A DNA stretch of 64,000 nucleotides, from assembly GCA_963732875.1 (NCBI GenBank), contig CAVTBD010000002.1, positions 1,674,001 through 1,738,000 of the forward strand, written 5' to 3'. This DNA comes from WHSO01 sp963732875 (GTDB lineage: Bacteria > Pseudomonadota > Alphaproteobacteria > SMXQ01). The notes below the pieces were generated by a model. That model had not been told where the DNA came from, searched no databases, and saw nothing but the letters and a program-made list of their open reading frames with translations. Shown here in pieces: positions 47,687 to 55,174 of the stretch (the stretch's first letter is position 1; the number at the start of each line of letters is the position of its first letter). Both the position numbers and the translations under genes were made by a program.

Positions 47687-48616
47687 TCAGGCCCGCGCCT
47701 GGCCCTCGCAGAATTCGATGAAGTTGCCGCCGGTGTCGCGCATGTAGAGCGAGCGCGCGACCGGCCCGTTGCCGCCGTGGTCGACCGGCCCGGCGAAGAC
47801 GCACCCGCGCGCCTCGAGCCGGCGGGCGAGACCGTCGAGCCCGCCTCGGGCCACGGCGAGGCCGGTGCGCGGCGTGCCGATCAACTGCGCCTCGGGCGGC
47901 TCGGCGTAGTCCTCCATGGCCATGTAAACGCCGATGGTACCGGTGCCGGCGGTGAAATACATCTGCAGGGAAGGCCGCGGCTGCATCCGGTTCTGGCCCG
48001 GGATCTCGCGGTAGTACTTGACCAGCCGGCAGCAGCCGGGCGCCATCGCCGCCGCCTCGTTGCCCCACGCCTGGGCGCGGACGTAGTCCTCGGTGTCAAG
48101 GCCGGTCACGTGCTCGACCGGCAGGCCGAGCATGTCGCGGTAGAATGCCTCGGCCCACTGCATGTCGTAGTCCTGCACGCAGGCGTGGTCGATGCCGCTG
48201 ACTCCGTCGCCAGTTGCCGCGTCTTTGGCGGCTACCAACTGGGCACGATTGCCCGAGGGATCAAACACGTAGAAATTATCGTCCGCCTCGGCGGGCCGGT
48301 CCTCGCGGTAGGTTTCGACCGTAAAGCCGAGCTCGGCGAGGCGCGCGGCCGCAGCCACGCGGCCCTTGGCCGAAATGCGGTAGCCCTGGTGCACGCCGGT
48401 CGCCGACATATCGGTCTTGTGAGGATTGCGCGCCAGCACGAGATGGCTCTCGCCCGCCCGCAGCACGGCGTTGGCGCCGGCCTCGGGCCAGGCGTCGCGC
48501 CCGACCACGCTGAATCCCAGGCCGTCGCGGTAGAACGCTTCGGCCGCGTCGAGGTCGGTGACCTCGATCACCAGATGGGACAGGCCCGCGAAACCGTTGC
48601 TCGCCACCGCGCTCAC
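47687..48616 (-). CDS. Two-domain VOC protein (extradiol dioxygenase-like)
   Basis: A 309-residue protein with two vicinal-oxygen-chelate domains, as in catechol extradiol dioxygenases. Domain 1 begins GLSHLVIEVTDLDAAEAFYRDGLGF. Domain 2 begins SGIDHACVQDYDMQWAEAFYRDMLGL and ends RDTGGNFIEFCEG, giving the His and Glu metal ligands. Length and arrangement fit 2,3-dihydroxybiphenyl-type enzymes, though overall similarity looks low. Its start overlaps the stop of the upstream VOC gene as ATGA. Function as a ring-cleavage enzyme is inference from fold and neighbourhood. Confidence 0.8.
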   Translation of the reverse strand: MSAVASNGFAGLSHLVIEVTDLDAAEAFYRDGLGFSVVGRDAWPEAGANAVLRAGESHLVLARNPHKTDMSATGVHQGYRISAKGRVAAAARLAELGFTVETYREDRPAEADDNFYVFDPSGNRAQLVAAKDAATGDGVSGIDHACVQDYDMQWAEAFYRDMLGLPVEHVTGLDTEDYVRAQAWGNEAAAMAPGCCRLVKYYREIPGQNRMQPRPSLQMYFTAGTGTIGVYMAMEDYAEPPEAQLIGTPRTGLAVARGGLDGLARRLEARGCVFAGPVDHGGNGPVARSLYMRDTGGNFIEFCEGQARA

Positions 48617-49080
48617 TCCGGGCTCAGGTAGCTGCGGTTCTTGGGCAGGTCACCTTCGTCGCGCCGCCATACGAACTCGAGAAAATTGCCGGACGGGTCC
48701 TTGAAGTAGATCGATTCGCCGAACGGCCCCTTCGCGGGCTGGGCGACCGGGCCCTGGAACGGCACGTCATGCGCCTTGAGCGAGGCGACGATCGCGTCGA
48801 ACTTGTCGCGCGACACCTGGAAGCCGTGGCGGAAGCCGTGGGCCCCGCGGAACTGGTCGGCGGGCGGCATGTCCATCCGGTTGCGCGCGACCGTCAGGGC
48901 CAGCAGGAAGTCGCCGATCACGTAGGACTTGAAGATCGCCGCGCCGGTCTTGACGTCCTCATACGCGAAGCAGGTGCAGCCGTGGGGTGTGGCACCGAGA
49001 ACGTCGCGGTAGAACGCTTCCGCCGCCTGCATGTCGGAAACCGGCATGGCGGTGTGGTTGAGGCTGTGCATGCCGCTCAT
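48613..49080 (-). CDS. Single-domain VOC family protein
   Basis: A 155-residue protein with one VOC domain. MHSLNHTAMPVSDMQAAEAFYRDVLGA carries the first His ligand, GFRHGFQVSRDKFDAIVASL the middle strand-helix, and IYFKDPSGNFLEFVW the Glu ligand. It would act as a dimer, as glyoxalase-like proteins do. A GGAG site precedes ATG 49080. It is translationally coupled to the two-domain VOC gene. Substrate unknown. Confidence 0.8.
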   Translation of the reverse strand: MSGMHSLNHTAMPVSDMQAAEAFYRDVLGATPHGCTCFAYEDVKTGAAIFKSYVIGDFLLALTVARNRMDMPPADQFRGAHGFRHGFQVSRDKFDAIVASLKAHDVPFQGPVAQPAKGPFGESIYFKDPSGNFLEFVWRRDEGDLPKNRSYLSPE

Positions 49081-49091
49081 GGTATCCTCCA

Positions 49092-49907
49092 TCACACGTG
49101 CTCGTAGGCGGCGGTGTCGCTGGCGGCGCCGGGCTCGGCCGGCACCGCGTCCGATGCCGACGCGGTCTTGCGCATCAGCAGCACGTCGGTATCGACCGTA
49201 ATGTCGCCCGCCGCGTCGATCGCCACCGGATGGAGCCGCAGCGGCGCCAGCGTGTCGAACGGATGATGGCTGTTGGAGCGGCCCTGCCGGTCGAAGGTCG
49301 CCTTGTGGTAGGGGCAGTAGAAATGCCAGTGGTTGGGCTTCCACTGCACCAGCCCGTTCATGTGGGTGCACCAGCGCGACAGCGCGAGGAACCCTTCCTC
49401 GCGCCGCACCAGGTAGAACTTGCCCTCGTTGAACGACCGCACCTCGCCGACCGCGTAGTCGGCGATATTGCCGCAATCGATCCGACCGGCCTCGGGCTTG
49501 AGGATGGTGTAGGCCTCCGGGCCCACGGTCTGGACCTGATAGCGGTGCCCGTCGGGGTCAAACACGTCGAAGCTCTTCTGGCCCATGGCGCGCATCGCCT
49601 CGCGCGTGTCGGCGATGGGGAAGCCCTTTTCATTGAGACGCGCCCGCGCCGCGGCGTGCTGTTCAGGAGTCAGATACCAGGCATGGTGGATCGAGGTGGT
49701 CTTGCCGCGGAACGGCTCGACCGAGGGCACCTCGACCAGCACCACCAGATGGCCCGACTGGGTGCGGAACAGCGAGGTCGGCCCGTCGTCGGCCACGAGG
49801 TCGCGGCCCATGGGCTCGAGCCCCATGATGTCGCGATAGAAGTCCTCCGACCGGTCGAGGTCGGTGACATGTATCGTCAGATGGCTGAGCCCTTCGACCT
49901 GGGTCAC
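49092..49907 (-). CDS. VOC-Rieske domain fusion protein
   Basis: A 271-residue protein combining two unrelated folds. Residues 5-128 form a VOC domain (LSHLTIHVTDLDRSEDFYRDIMGL to FDVFDPDGHRYQVQ), in which the final ligand position is Gln rather than Glu. Residues about 145-245 form a Rieske [2Fe-2S] domain with C180-T-H182 and C198-P-Y-H201, the complete cluster ligand set, followed by the FD/RxG segment. Rieske domains normally pass electrons to an oxygenase; one joined to a VOC domain is unusual. It is the first gene of the seven-gene operon running to 42350. No mononuclear-iron oxygenase alpha subunit is nearby. Confidence 0.85.
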   Translation of the reverse strand: MTQVEGLSHLTIHVTDLDRSEDFYRDIMGLEPMGRDLVADDGPTSLFRTQSGHLVVLVEVPSVEPFRGKTTSIHHAWYLTPEQHAAARARLNEKGFPIADTREAMRAMGQKSFDVFDPDGHRYQVQTVGPEAYTILKPEAGRIDCGNIADYAVGEVRSFNEGKFYLVRREEGFLALSRWCTHMNGLVQWKPNHWHFYCPYHKATFDRQGRSNSHHPFDTLAPLRLHPVAIDAAGDITVDTDVLLMRKTASASDAVPAEPGAASDTAAYEHV

Positions 49908-50104
49908 GTGACTCTCCCTTTCCGGTACCGGCGGCGCCCGCCAAGGGAGGCGCGTCCTGTTGGTTCTTTCCTGCCGTTACCGAAGCCAAGCTTAGCCGCG
50001 CGTTTCGGCGATGAATAGCCCCGGACGGAGAAAGAAACCCTTGCCGGATGGGGGTAAATGGGGCTTGCCTTGCGGCATACCCGGCTTAATCTATCTTTGC
50101 CCCC

Positions 50105-50509
50105 ATGACCGCCCCTGCCGATACCCCCCGTCCGCTTTCCGCCCCCGCCCTGGCCGCCATCCTGTTCGCCGCGCTTGCCGGCTGCGCGGCGGTCGCGCTC
50201 GGCGCGCTCGCCGCGCATGGCCTTGACGATTCCGTCCGCGCCCTCGCCGAGATCGCCGCGCGCTACGCCATGTGGCACGCGCTCGCCATGATCGCCGCGG
50301 CACTCGTTCTCGACCGGACCGGGCGCGGCCGTACCCTCATCCTGGCCGCGCTGACGCTGTTCGCCATTGGCATCGTGCTGTTCTCGGGCGGGCTCACGGC
50401 ACTCACCTTCGGCATCGATACCCGCACCGCGCCGCTCGGCGGCATGGCCTTCATGGCCGGCTGGATCGCACTCGCCCTCGCGGCCGTACGCGCGCTGCTG
50501 CGCCGCTGA
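50105..50509 (+). CDS. DUF423 membrane protein
   Basis: A 134-residue protein with four membrane segments. ALGALAAHGLDD corresponds to the GAFGAHGL motif of the DUF423/YgdD family. RYAMWHALAMIAAAL, LFAIGIVLFSGGLTALTFG and LGGMAFMAGWIALALAA are also family-typical. Function is unestablished. It is monocistronic, followed by a GC-rich hairpin at 50536-50558. Confidence 0.87.
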   Translation: MTAPADTPRPLSAPALAAILFAALAGCAAVALGALAAHGLDDSVRALAEIAARYAMWHALAMIAAALVLDRTGRGRTLILAALTLFAIGIVLFSGGLTALTFGIDTRTAPLGGMAFMAGWIALALAAVRALLRR

Positions 50510-50535
50510 CCGGCATCGCGCCTGGCGACAGGAAG

Positions 50536-50558
50536 CGGCCGGGCACGGGGCCCGGCCG
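50536..50558 (+). terminator. GC-rich hairpin after the DUF423 gene
   Basis: A nine-pair stem CGGCCGGGC / GCCCGGCCG with loop ACGGG, 27 bases after the stop. No T run follows, so it is a weak or Rho-assisted terminator candidate. Confidence 0.4.
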
Positions 50559-50585
50559 AAGTCATGAAGATGAAGATGGGGACTG

Positions 50586-50622
50586 AAAAAACGGGCGCGG
50601 TCCTAAAAAGGGCCGCGCCCGT
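50586..50622 (-). terminator. Rho-independent terminator of the small membrane-peptide gene
   Basis: On the minus strand, ACGGGCGCGGCCC pairs with GGACCGCGCCCGT (one G-U pair) around a TTTTTA loop and is followed directly by a run of six T. It lies 14 bases beyond the stop of the gene at 50636. Confidence 0.85.
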
Positions 50623-50635
50623 CAAGTCGGCTCCG

Positions 50636-50791
50636 TCACACGAGGCCGAACCGCAATGGAATCAGGTGCCCGAAGGCCACGATGGCAACGAGGGCGAGCA
50701 GCGCCACGACGATGAGGAGAGTGCCGCGTCCTGGCCGGGTGGCTTCCGAAACGTAGCTCTGATCACTTGTCGGGCGGATAACTCTTGTCAT
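50636..50791 (-). CDS. Small single-span membrane peptide (about 51 aa)
   Basis: MTRVIRPTSDQSYVSEATRPGRG is followed by one membrane helix (LLIVVALLALVAIVAFGHLIPL) and a very short tail. The start is strongly supported by CAGGAGG seven bases upstream, and a good terminator follows, so this is very probably a real gene despite its size. The first 14 residues and the whole upstream region recur at 54928-55174, where the copy is broken. Its promoter region is shared back to back with the aquaporin operon. Function unknown; a stress-related membrane peptide is a guess from the neighbours. Confidence 0.72.
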   Translation of the reverse strand: MTRVIRPTSDQSYVSEATRPGRGTLLIVVALLALVAIVAFGHLIPLRFGLV

Positions 50792-50880
50792 GAACGCCTC
50801 CTGATTTCTTATGCCCATGAACACTAGCGGGCCGCCCCCCGGCAAATCCTGAGCGGCGCATTAAAAGTTGTTAATGTTGA
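50751..50880. repeat. Flanking repeat, copy 1 (start region of the small membrane-peptide gene)
   Basis: This copy covers the first codons, ribosome site and upstream region of the small peptide gene. It shares TTGTCGGGCGGATAACTCTTG and GCATTAAA(A)GTTGTT(A/G)ATGTT with 54928-55174 in the same orientation. Together the two copies bracket the aquaporin-glucosidase-dehydrogenase operon as direct repeats. Confidence 0.75.
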
Positions 50881-50979
50881 TGCTTCCTGACGCGCGCTGG
50901 GGCCATATCGTTACCGTCCAGGCCGCGTCGCAACCGCCATGAACGCCCAACAGCGGCATAGGGATTTGAATCCTGCGTC

Positions 50980-51762
50980 ATGAATGCCCGCTGTCGATCA
51001 TTTCCCTGGAAGCTGTTCGGTGCGGAACTGATCGGCACGGCATTGCTGGTCGCGATCGGGCTTTCGGTCGTGATTTTCGATTTCGGCCGGGGCAGTCCGG
51101 TGCTCGAGTGGCTGCCGAGCGCCGCATGGCGGCGCCTCGTGACGGGCCTGCTGTTCGGCACGACCGGCGCGGCGATCGCCCTGTCTGCCCTCGGCAAGGA
51201 AAGCGGCGCCCACATTAATCCGGTCGTCACCCTCGCCTTCTGGCTGACGGGCCGGCTCAAGACGCGCCACGCCCTGGGCTATGTGGTATCGCAGCTTGCC
51301 GGCGCGATCATCGGCGCACTGCCGTTGTTCGCCTGGGGCGGCATCGGACGCAGCGTGGCCTATGGCGCGACCGTGCCGGGCGATGCTTACGGCCCGTGGT
51401 GGGGCCTGGCGGGCGAGACGGCGACCACCTTCGCCCTGGTGTTCGGACTGTTTCTGTTTCTGCGGCATCGATCCCTCAGGGCCTTCACGCCCGCCCTTTT
51501 CCCCCCTCTCTATGCGATCATGGTGTGGCTCGAAGCGCCGGTCTCGGGCACCAGCACCAATCCGGCACGCAGTCTCGGGCCGGCGATGATCTCGGGCGAG
51601 TGGCGCGACTGGTGGATTTACTGGCTCGGGCCCCTGGCGGGGACGCTGCTGGCAGTCGCCGCCCATCGATATACACGCGCGCGTCACGAGACTATCGAGG
51701 TCGCCAAGATTCACCACTTCGACCACGACCGCTATGGCGTATTCCACGTCCCGGCGCAATAG
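50980..51762 (+). CDS. MIP family aquaporin / glycerol facilitator-like channel
   Basis: A 260-residue channel with six membrane segments. The two pore loops are SGAHINPVVTLAFW (NPV instead of NPA) and SGTSTNPARSLGPAM (canonical NPA-R). The Arg after the second NPA is kept. The total resembles aquaporin Z-like water channels, but the altered first loop could change selectivity. A C-terminal tail of about 30 residues is rich in His and Asp (IHHFDHDRYG). It overlaps no gene at its start; the GH15 gene follows after 13 bases. Codons are less GC-biased than in the flanking genes. Confidence 0.86.
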   Translation: MNARCRSFPWKLFGAELIGTALLVAIGLSVVIFDFGRGSPVLEWLPSAAWRRLVTGLLFGTTGAAIALSALGKESGAHINPVVTLAFWLTGRLKTRHALGYVVSQLAGAIIGALPLFAWGGIGRSVAYGATVPGDAYGPWWGLAGETATTFALVFGLFLFLRHRSLRAFTPALFPPLYAIMVWLEAPVSGTSTNPARSLGPAMISGEWRDWWIYWLGPLAGTLLAVAAHRYTRARHETIEVAKIHHFDHDRYGVFHVPAQ

Positions 51763-51775
51763 ATCGGCGATATTC

Positions 51776-54106
51776 ATGAAAGCTCCCTCCATCACGCCTT
51801 CGCGCCCGACCTGGGCATCCGCCCGCAAGGACATGGTGGGCGCCAGCCTGGGATCATCGAGACTGTGGTTCACCGTCGCGGAAGGCATCGTCACCGAAGT
51901 CTATTACCCACGAATCGACATTCCCCAGATCAAGGACCTGGGATTCATCGTCGCAGACGACCGGGGATTCTGGGTCGAGCTGCGCCGCCTGGGCAACTAC
52001 CAGATATCCCTGCCCAGACCGGGGGTGCCGGCGGTGGAGATCGTGCATCGCCACCCGCGCTTCACCTTCACGCTGCAGATATGCCCTTCGCAACGTTGCG
52101 ACGTGCTGCTGCTGCGCTATCGGCTGGAAGGCGATGAAGGCTTGCGGCCTTATGCACTCCTGGCGGCACGCCTCGGTGGCGATGCGGAAAACAACATCGC
52201 GTCTGTCGCAGCGCACAACGGCCGCTCCGTCCTGTGGGCAGAGCAGGGACCTTTCGCGCTGGCGCTGTCGGCCGTGGACCGGGACGGCGCCGATGCTTGG
52301 CGGCGATGCTCGGTCGGATGCCTTGAGACGAGCGACGGCTGGCAAGACTTCAACCGGAACGGCCGCATGACGTGGCAATACGACAGCGCCGGGCCGGGGG
52401 CGGTCGCCCTGATCGGCGAGCTTCCCGCCGAGGCGACGCTCGCGCTCGGCCTCAGCACCAGCAAGATCGCCGCGGCGACACTCGCGCTATCGACCCTCGT
52501 GGCCGATTTTTCCGCGGTATGGAACGGACAATGCCGCGCCTGGGAGACATGGCTGGCACAAGGCCGGCGCCCCGAGACGCGCGCCGACATCGACCGCATG
52601 CTCACACTGTCAGCGACCGTGCTGAAGGTCCACCAGGATCGAACCTATTGCGGCGCGGCCGTGGCGAGCCTGTCGGTGCCCTGGGGCGACGCCTCCCAAA
52701 GCCGCGGCGGCTATCACCTCGTGTGGTCACGCGACCTGGTCGAGACGGCGGGTGCCCTGATCGCCATGGAGGCCTACGACGACGCGCGGGACACCCTGCG
52801 CTACCTCATCGCGACACAACAGTCTGATGGTCACTGGCTCCAGAACCAGTGGCTGGGCGGCACACCGTTCTGGCGCGGCGTCCAGCTCGACGAAACGGCA
52901 TTTCCCGTGCTGTTGGCATCGGCCCTGAACGAGCGGCAGGCACTCGACGGGACCCCGGTCAAGGACATGATCGTGCATGCCCTGAGCTTCATCGCCCGCA
53001 ACGGCCCCGGAACGAGTCAGGATCGCTGGGAAGAAGACGCCGGCATAAACACGTTCACGCTCGCCGTCGCCATCGCCGCCCTGGTCGAGGGAAGCGCCTT
53101 TCTCGATGAAGAGGCCCGTGAATTCGCGTTGCGTCTGGCCGATCTGTGGAACGCGCGTCTGGAGGATTGGACCTTCGTCCGGGACACGCCGACGGCGCGC
53201 CGGGTCGGCGTGGGCGGATACTACATCCGCACGGTACCGTCCGACGTGCTGACGCAAGCCGGCAACCCATCGGAGCACGTGCAGATCAAGAATCTCGCCC
53301 ATGATCCGGACTTGCCGGCCAGCGCCCAGATTTCCACCGATTTCCTGCAACTCGTGCGCTACGGCCTGAGGCGGGCGGACGATCCCTGCATCGTCGACAC
53401 GCTGAAAGTCGCCGACCAGTTACTGAAGACCGACACGCCAAGCGGTCCGGTCTGGCACCGCTACAACGACGACGGCTACGGGGAGCACGAGGACGGCAGC
53501 CCATTCGACGGTACGGGACATGGGCGCGGCTGGCCTCTGCTGACCGGCGAGCGCGGACACTATGCACTCGCGGCGGGCGAGGACGCCCTGCCCTATATCG
53601 AGGCGTTGATGGCGATGAGCAGCTCCCTCGGACTGCTTCCCGAGCAGGTATGGGACAGCGCACCGGTGCCCGAATTCGGATTGGAGCCCGGCAGACCGAG
53701 CGGTTCCGCCATGCCGCTGGTATGGGCGCACAGCGAATTCATCAAGCTGTGCTACAGCCGCTTGCTGGGCCGCCCGGTCGATCGCCCCGCGGCCACCTGG
53801 GCCCGCTATGGCGGCGTGCGCCCTGGTATCGACTACGACATTTGGGGGCCCAGCTACCGCCCGCGTCGCCTGCGCGCGGGCAACGCGCTGTCCGTCGCGC
53901 TTACCGTGCCGGCGCGGGTGCATTGGGGCATCAATGGCTGGAAAGAAGTCCGGGACATCGACACCCGCAACACCGGGCTCGGCCTGCATATCGCAGATCT
54001 GCCCGTGACGGCGCTTACCGCCGGGGAGACCGTTCAATTCACGTTTTTCCGGCTCGATTCGGAGACATGGGAAGGCAAGGACTATGAAATGCAGATTGTG
54101 GACTGA
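51776..54106 (+). CDS. GH15 family glucan 1,4-alpha-glucosidase (or trehalase-like)
   Basis: A 776-residue glycosidase. The N-terminal glucodextranase-type beta domain (about residues 15-260) begins GSSRLWFTVAEGIVTEVYYPRIDIPQIKDLGFIV. The (alpha/alpha)6 catalytic domain has YHLVWSRDLVETAGA and WEEDAGINTFT with the general-acid Glu. LPEQVWDSA provides the general-base Glu. No signal peptide is evident, so it probably acts on intracellular glucans, maltodextrins or trehalose. ATG at 51776 is preferred; an in-frame ATG at 51734 lies inside the aquaporin gene. The next gene, a glucose dehydrogenase-like SDR, would oxidise its product. Confidence 0.9.
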   Translation: MKAPSITPSRPTWASARKDMVGASLGSSRLWFTVAEGIVTEVYYPRIDIPQIKDLGFIVADDRGFWVELRRLGNYQISLPRPGVPAVEIVHRHPRFTFTLQICPSQRCDVLLLRYRLEGDEGLRPYALLAARLGGDAENNIASVAAHNGRSVLWAEQGPFALALSAVDRDGADAWRRCSVGCLETSDGWQDFNRNGRMTWQYDSAGPGAVALIGELPAEATLALGLSTSKIAAATLALSTLVADFSAVWNGQCRAWETWLAQGRRPETRADIDRMLTLSATVLKVHQDRTYCGAAVASLSVPWGDASQSRGGYHLVWSRDLVETAGALIAMEAYDDARDTLRYLIATQQSDGHWLQNQWLGGTPFWRGVQLDETAFPVLLASALNERQALDGTPVKDMIVHALSFIARNGPGTSQDRWEEDAGINTFTLAVAIAALVEGSAFLDEEAREFALRLADLWNARLEDWTFVRDTPTARRVGVGGYYIRTVPSDVLTQAGNPSEHVQIKNLAHDPDLPASAQISTDFLQLVRYGLRRADDPCIVDTLKVADQLLKTDTPSGPVWHRYNDDGYGEHEDGSPFDGTGHGRGWPLLTGERGHYALAAGEDALPYIEALMAMSSSLGLLPEQVWDSAPVPEFGLEPGRPSGSAMPLVWAHSEFIKLCYSRLLGRPVDRPAATWARYGGVRPGIDYDIWGPSYRPRRLRAGNALSVALTVPARVHWGINGWKEVRDIDTRNTGLGLHIADLPVTALTAGETVQFTFFRLDSETWEGKDYEMQIVD

Positions 54107-54121
54107 GGAAGGGACGGCACG

Positions 54122-54910
54122 ATGATCCCCATCGATCTGAGTGGACGAGCAGCTCTCATCACCGGCGGCGATTCTGGGCTTGGCGCGGCGACCGCGGCGT
54201 CGCTGGCGGAAGCCGGCGCCGACGTCGCCATCACCTATCAGGTGAAGCCGGAGGCGGCGGAAAGGATCGCCGCCGCGGCGCGGACGTACGGCGTCAGGGC
54301 CGCCGCCGTTCAACTCGCCGACGTGTCCAGTCAAGCCGATGTGGCGGCACTGTTCCATCTCATGGATCAGGATTTCGGCGGCATCGATATTCTCGTCAAC
54401 AACGCCGGTATGGACGGGCCACGCGCTTTATGCGCCGACAGCGATCCCGCCGCCTGGCGCCAGGTGCTCGAGGTCGATCTGGTCGGCGCCTACTACTGCG
54501 CGCGCGAAGCGGTGACACGCATGCGCATGCGCGGCGGCGGCGTCATCATCAACACCACCTCGGTGCACGAGTTCATTCCCTGGGCCGGATACAGCGCCTA
54601 CGCCGCCGCCAAGGCGGGCCTCAGCATGTTCAGCAAGACGCTGGCGCAGGAGGTCGCGGCCGACGGCATCCGCGTGATCGCCGTCGCCCCCGGCGCCATC
54701 AAGACCCCGATCAACGCCAACGTGTGGCAGGACCCGAAGGGCCTTGCCGATCTCGATGCGAAAATTCCCATGGGCCGCGTCGGCGAGCCCGACGAGATCG
54801 GCCGCACCGTCGCGTTCCTGTGCAGCGACCTGGCCGGCTACGTGACCGGCATCACGGTTCCGGTCGACGGCGGCATGCTGCTCTACCCGGACTTCCGTCA
54901 CGGCGGCTGA
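54122..54910 (+). CDS. Glucose 1-dehydrogenase-like SDR
   Basis: A 262-residue classical SDR. ITGGDSGLGAATAASLAEAG is the cofactor loop, and an uncharged TYQVKPEAAE after strand 2 suggests NADP tolerance. NNAGMDGPR, the Ser in NTTSVHEFIPW and YAAAKAG match Bacillus-type glucose 1-dehydrogenases, in which S-V-H-E-x-I-P-W precedes the catalytic Tyr. The C terminus has GITVPVDGGMLLYPDF. It lies 15 bases after the GH15 gene with an AGGAAGGG ribosome site. Converting released glucose to gluconolactone is a reasonable inference. Confidence 0.88.
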   Translation: MIPIDLSGRAALITGGDSGLGAATAASLAEAGADVAITYQVKPEAAERIAAAARTYGVRAAAVQLADVSSQADVAALFHLMDQDFGGIDILVNNAGMDGPRALCADSDPAAWRQVLEVDLVGAYYCAREAVTRMRMRGGGVIINTTSVHEFIPWAGYSAYAAAKAGLSMFSKTLAQEVAADGIRVIAVAPGAIKTPINANVWQDPKGLADLDAKIPMGRVGEPDEIGRTVAFLCSDLAGYVTGITVPVDGGMLLYPDFRHGG

Positions 54911-54927
54911 TATCGAGCACGCGCCGG

Positions 54928-55174
54928 ACGTAACCCTGATCGGTTGTCGGGCGGATAACTCTTGTTACTAGAGCAGGGTCGGTTCGGATTGACTAAATCT
55001 GAACCGTGAATCCTGCTCTAGATTTGAAGTATAGAGCCTGATTCACGGCTCAAGATCGTTCCGATCTGAGCCGATCAGGCTCTAACGCCTTCCTGACTCC
55101 TTACGTCACGCACACGGACACGAGCGGGCCGCCCCCGGGCGAATCCTGAGCAATGCATTAAAGTTGTTGATGTT
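54928..55174 (-). pseudogene. Broken copy of the small membrane-peptide gene and its leader (flanking repeat, copy 2)
   Basis: Read leftward, the sequence matches the upstream region and ribosome site of the gene at 50636. The copy is interrupted at the start codon by the double TAGAGC element (54969-55084). Beyond it resumes as ACAAGAGTTATCCGCCCGAC, equivalent to codons TRVIRPT-DQ-YV, and after about 14 codons the similarity ends. The membrane-helix part is missing, so no product is expected. It forms a direct repeat with 50751-50880 around a three-gene operon. Confidence 0.75.
54969..55084. repeat. Double TAGAGC palindromic element inserted at TA
   Basis: There are two adjacent imperfect palindromes. 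Unit A (54969-55020) runs from TAGAGCAGGGTCGG to ATCCTGCTCTA. Unit B (55032-55084) runs from TAGAGCCTGATTCACGG to CGATCAGGCTCTA. An 11-base spacer separates them. The outer ends form imperfect terminal inverted repeats, 15 of 21 positions alike. Comparison with the uninterrupted copy at 50785-50795 shows insertion at a TA, with TA at both borders, as expected of an IS630/mariner-mobilised miniature element. No coding capacity. Confidence 0.75.

Noticed and set aside
54928..55084. Insertion sequence with transposase
   Set aside because: The element is only 116 bp and non-coding; it can at most be a miniature element moved by a transposase elsewhere.
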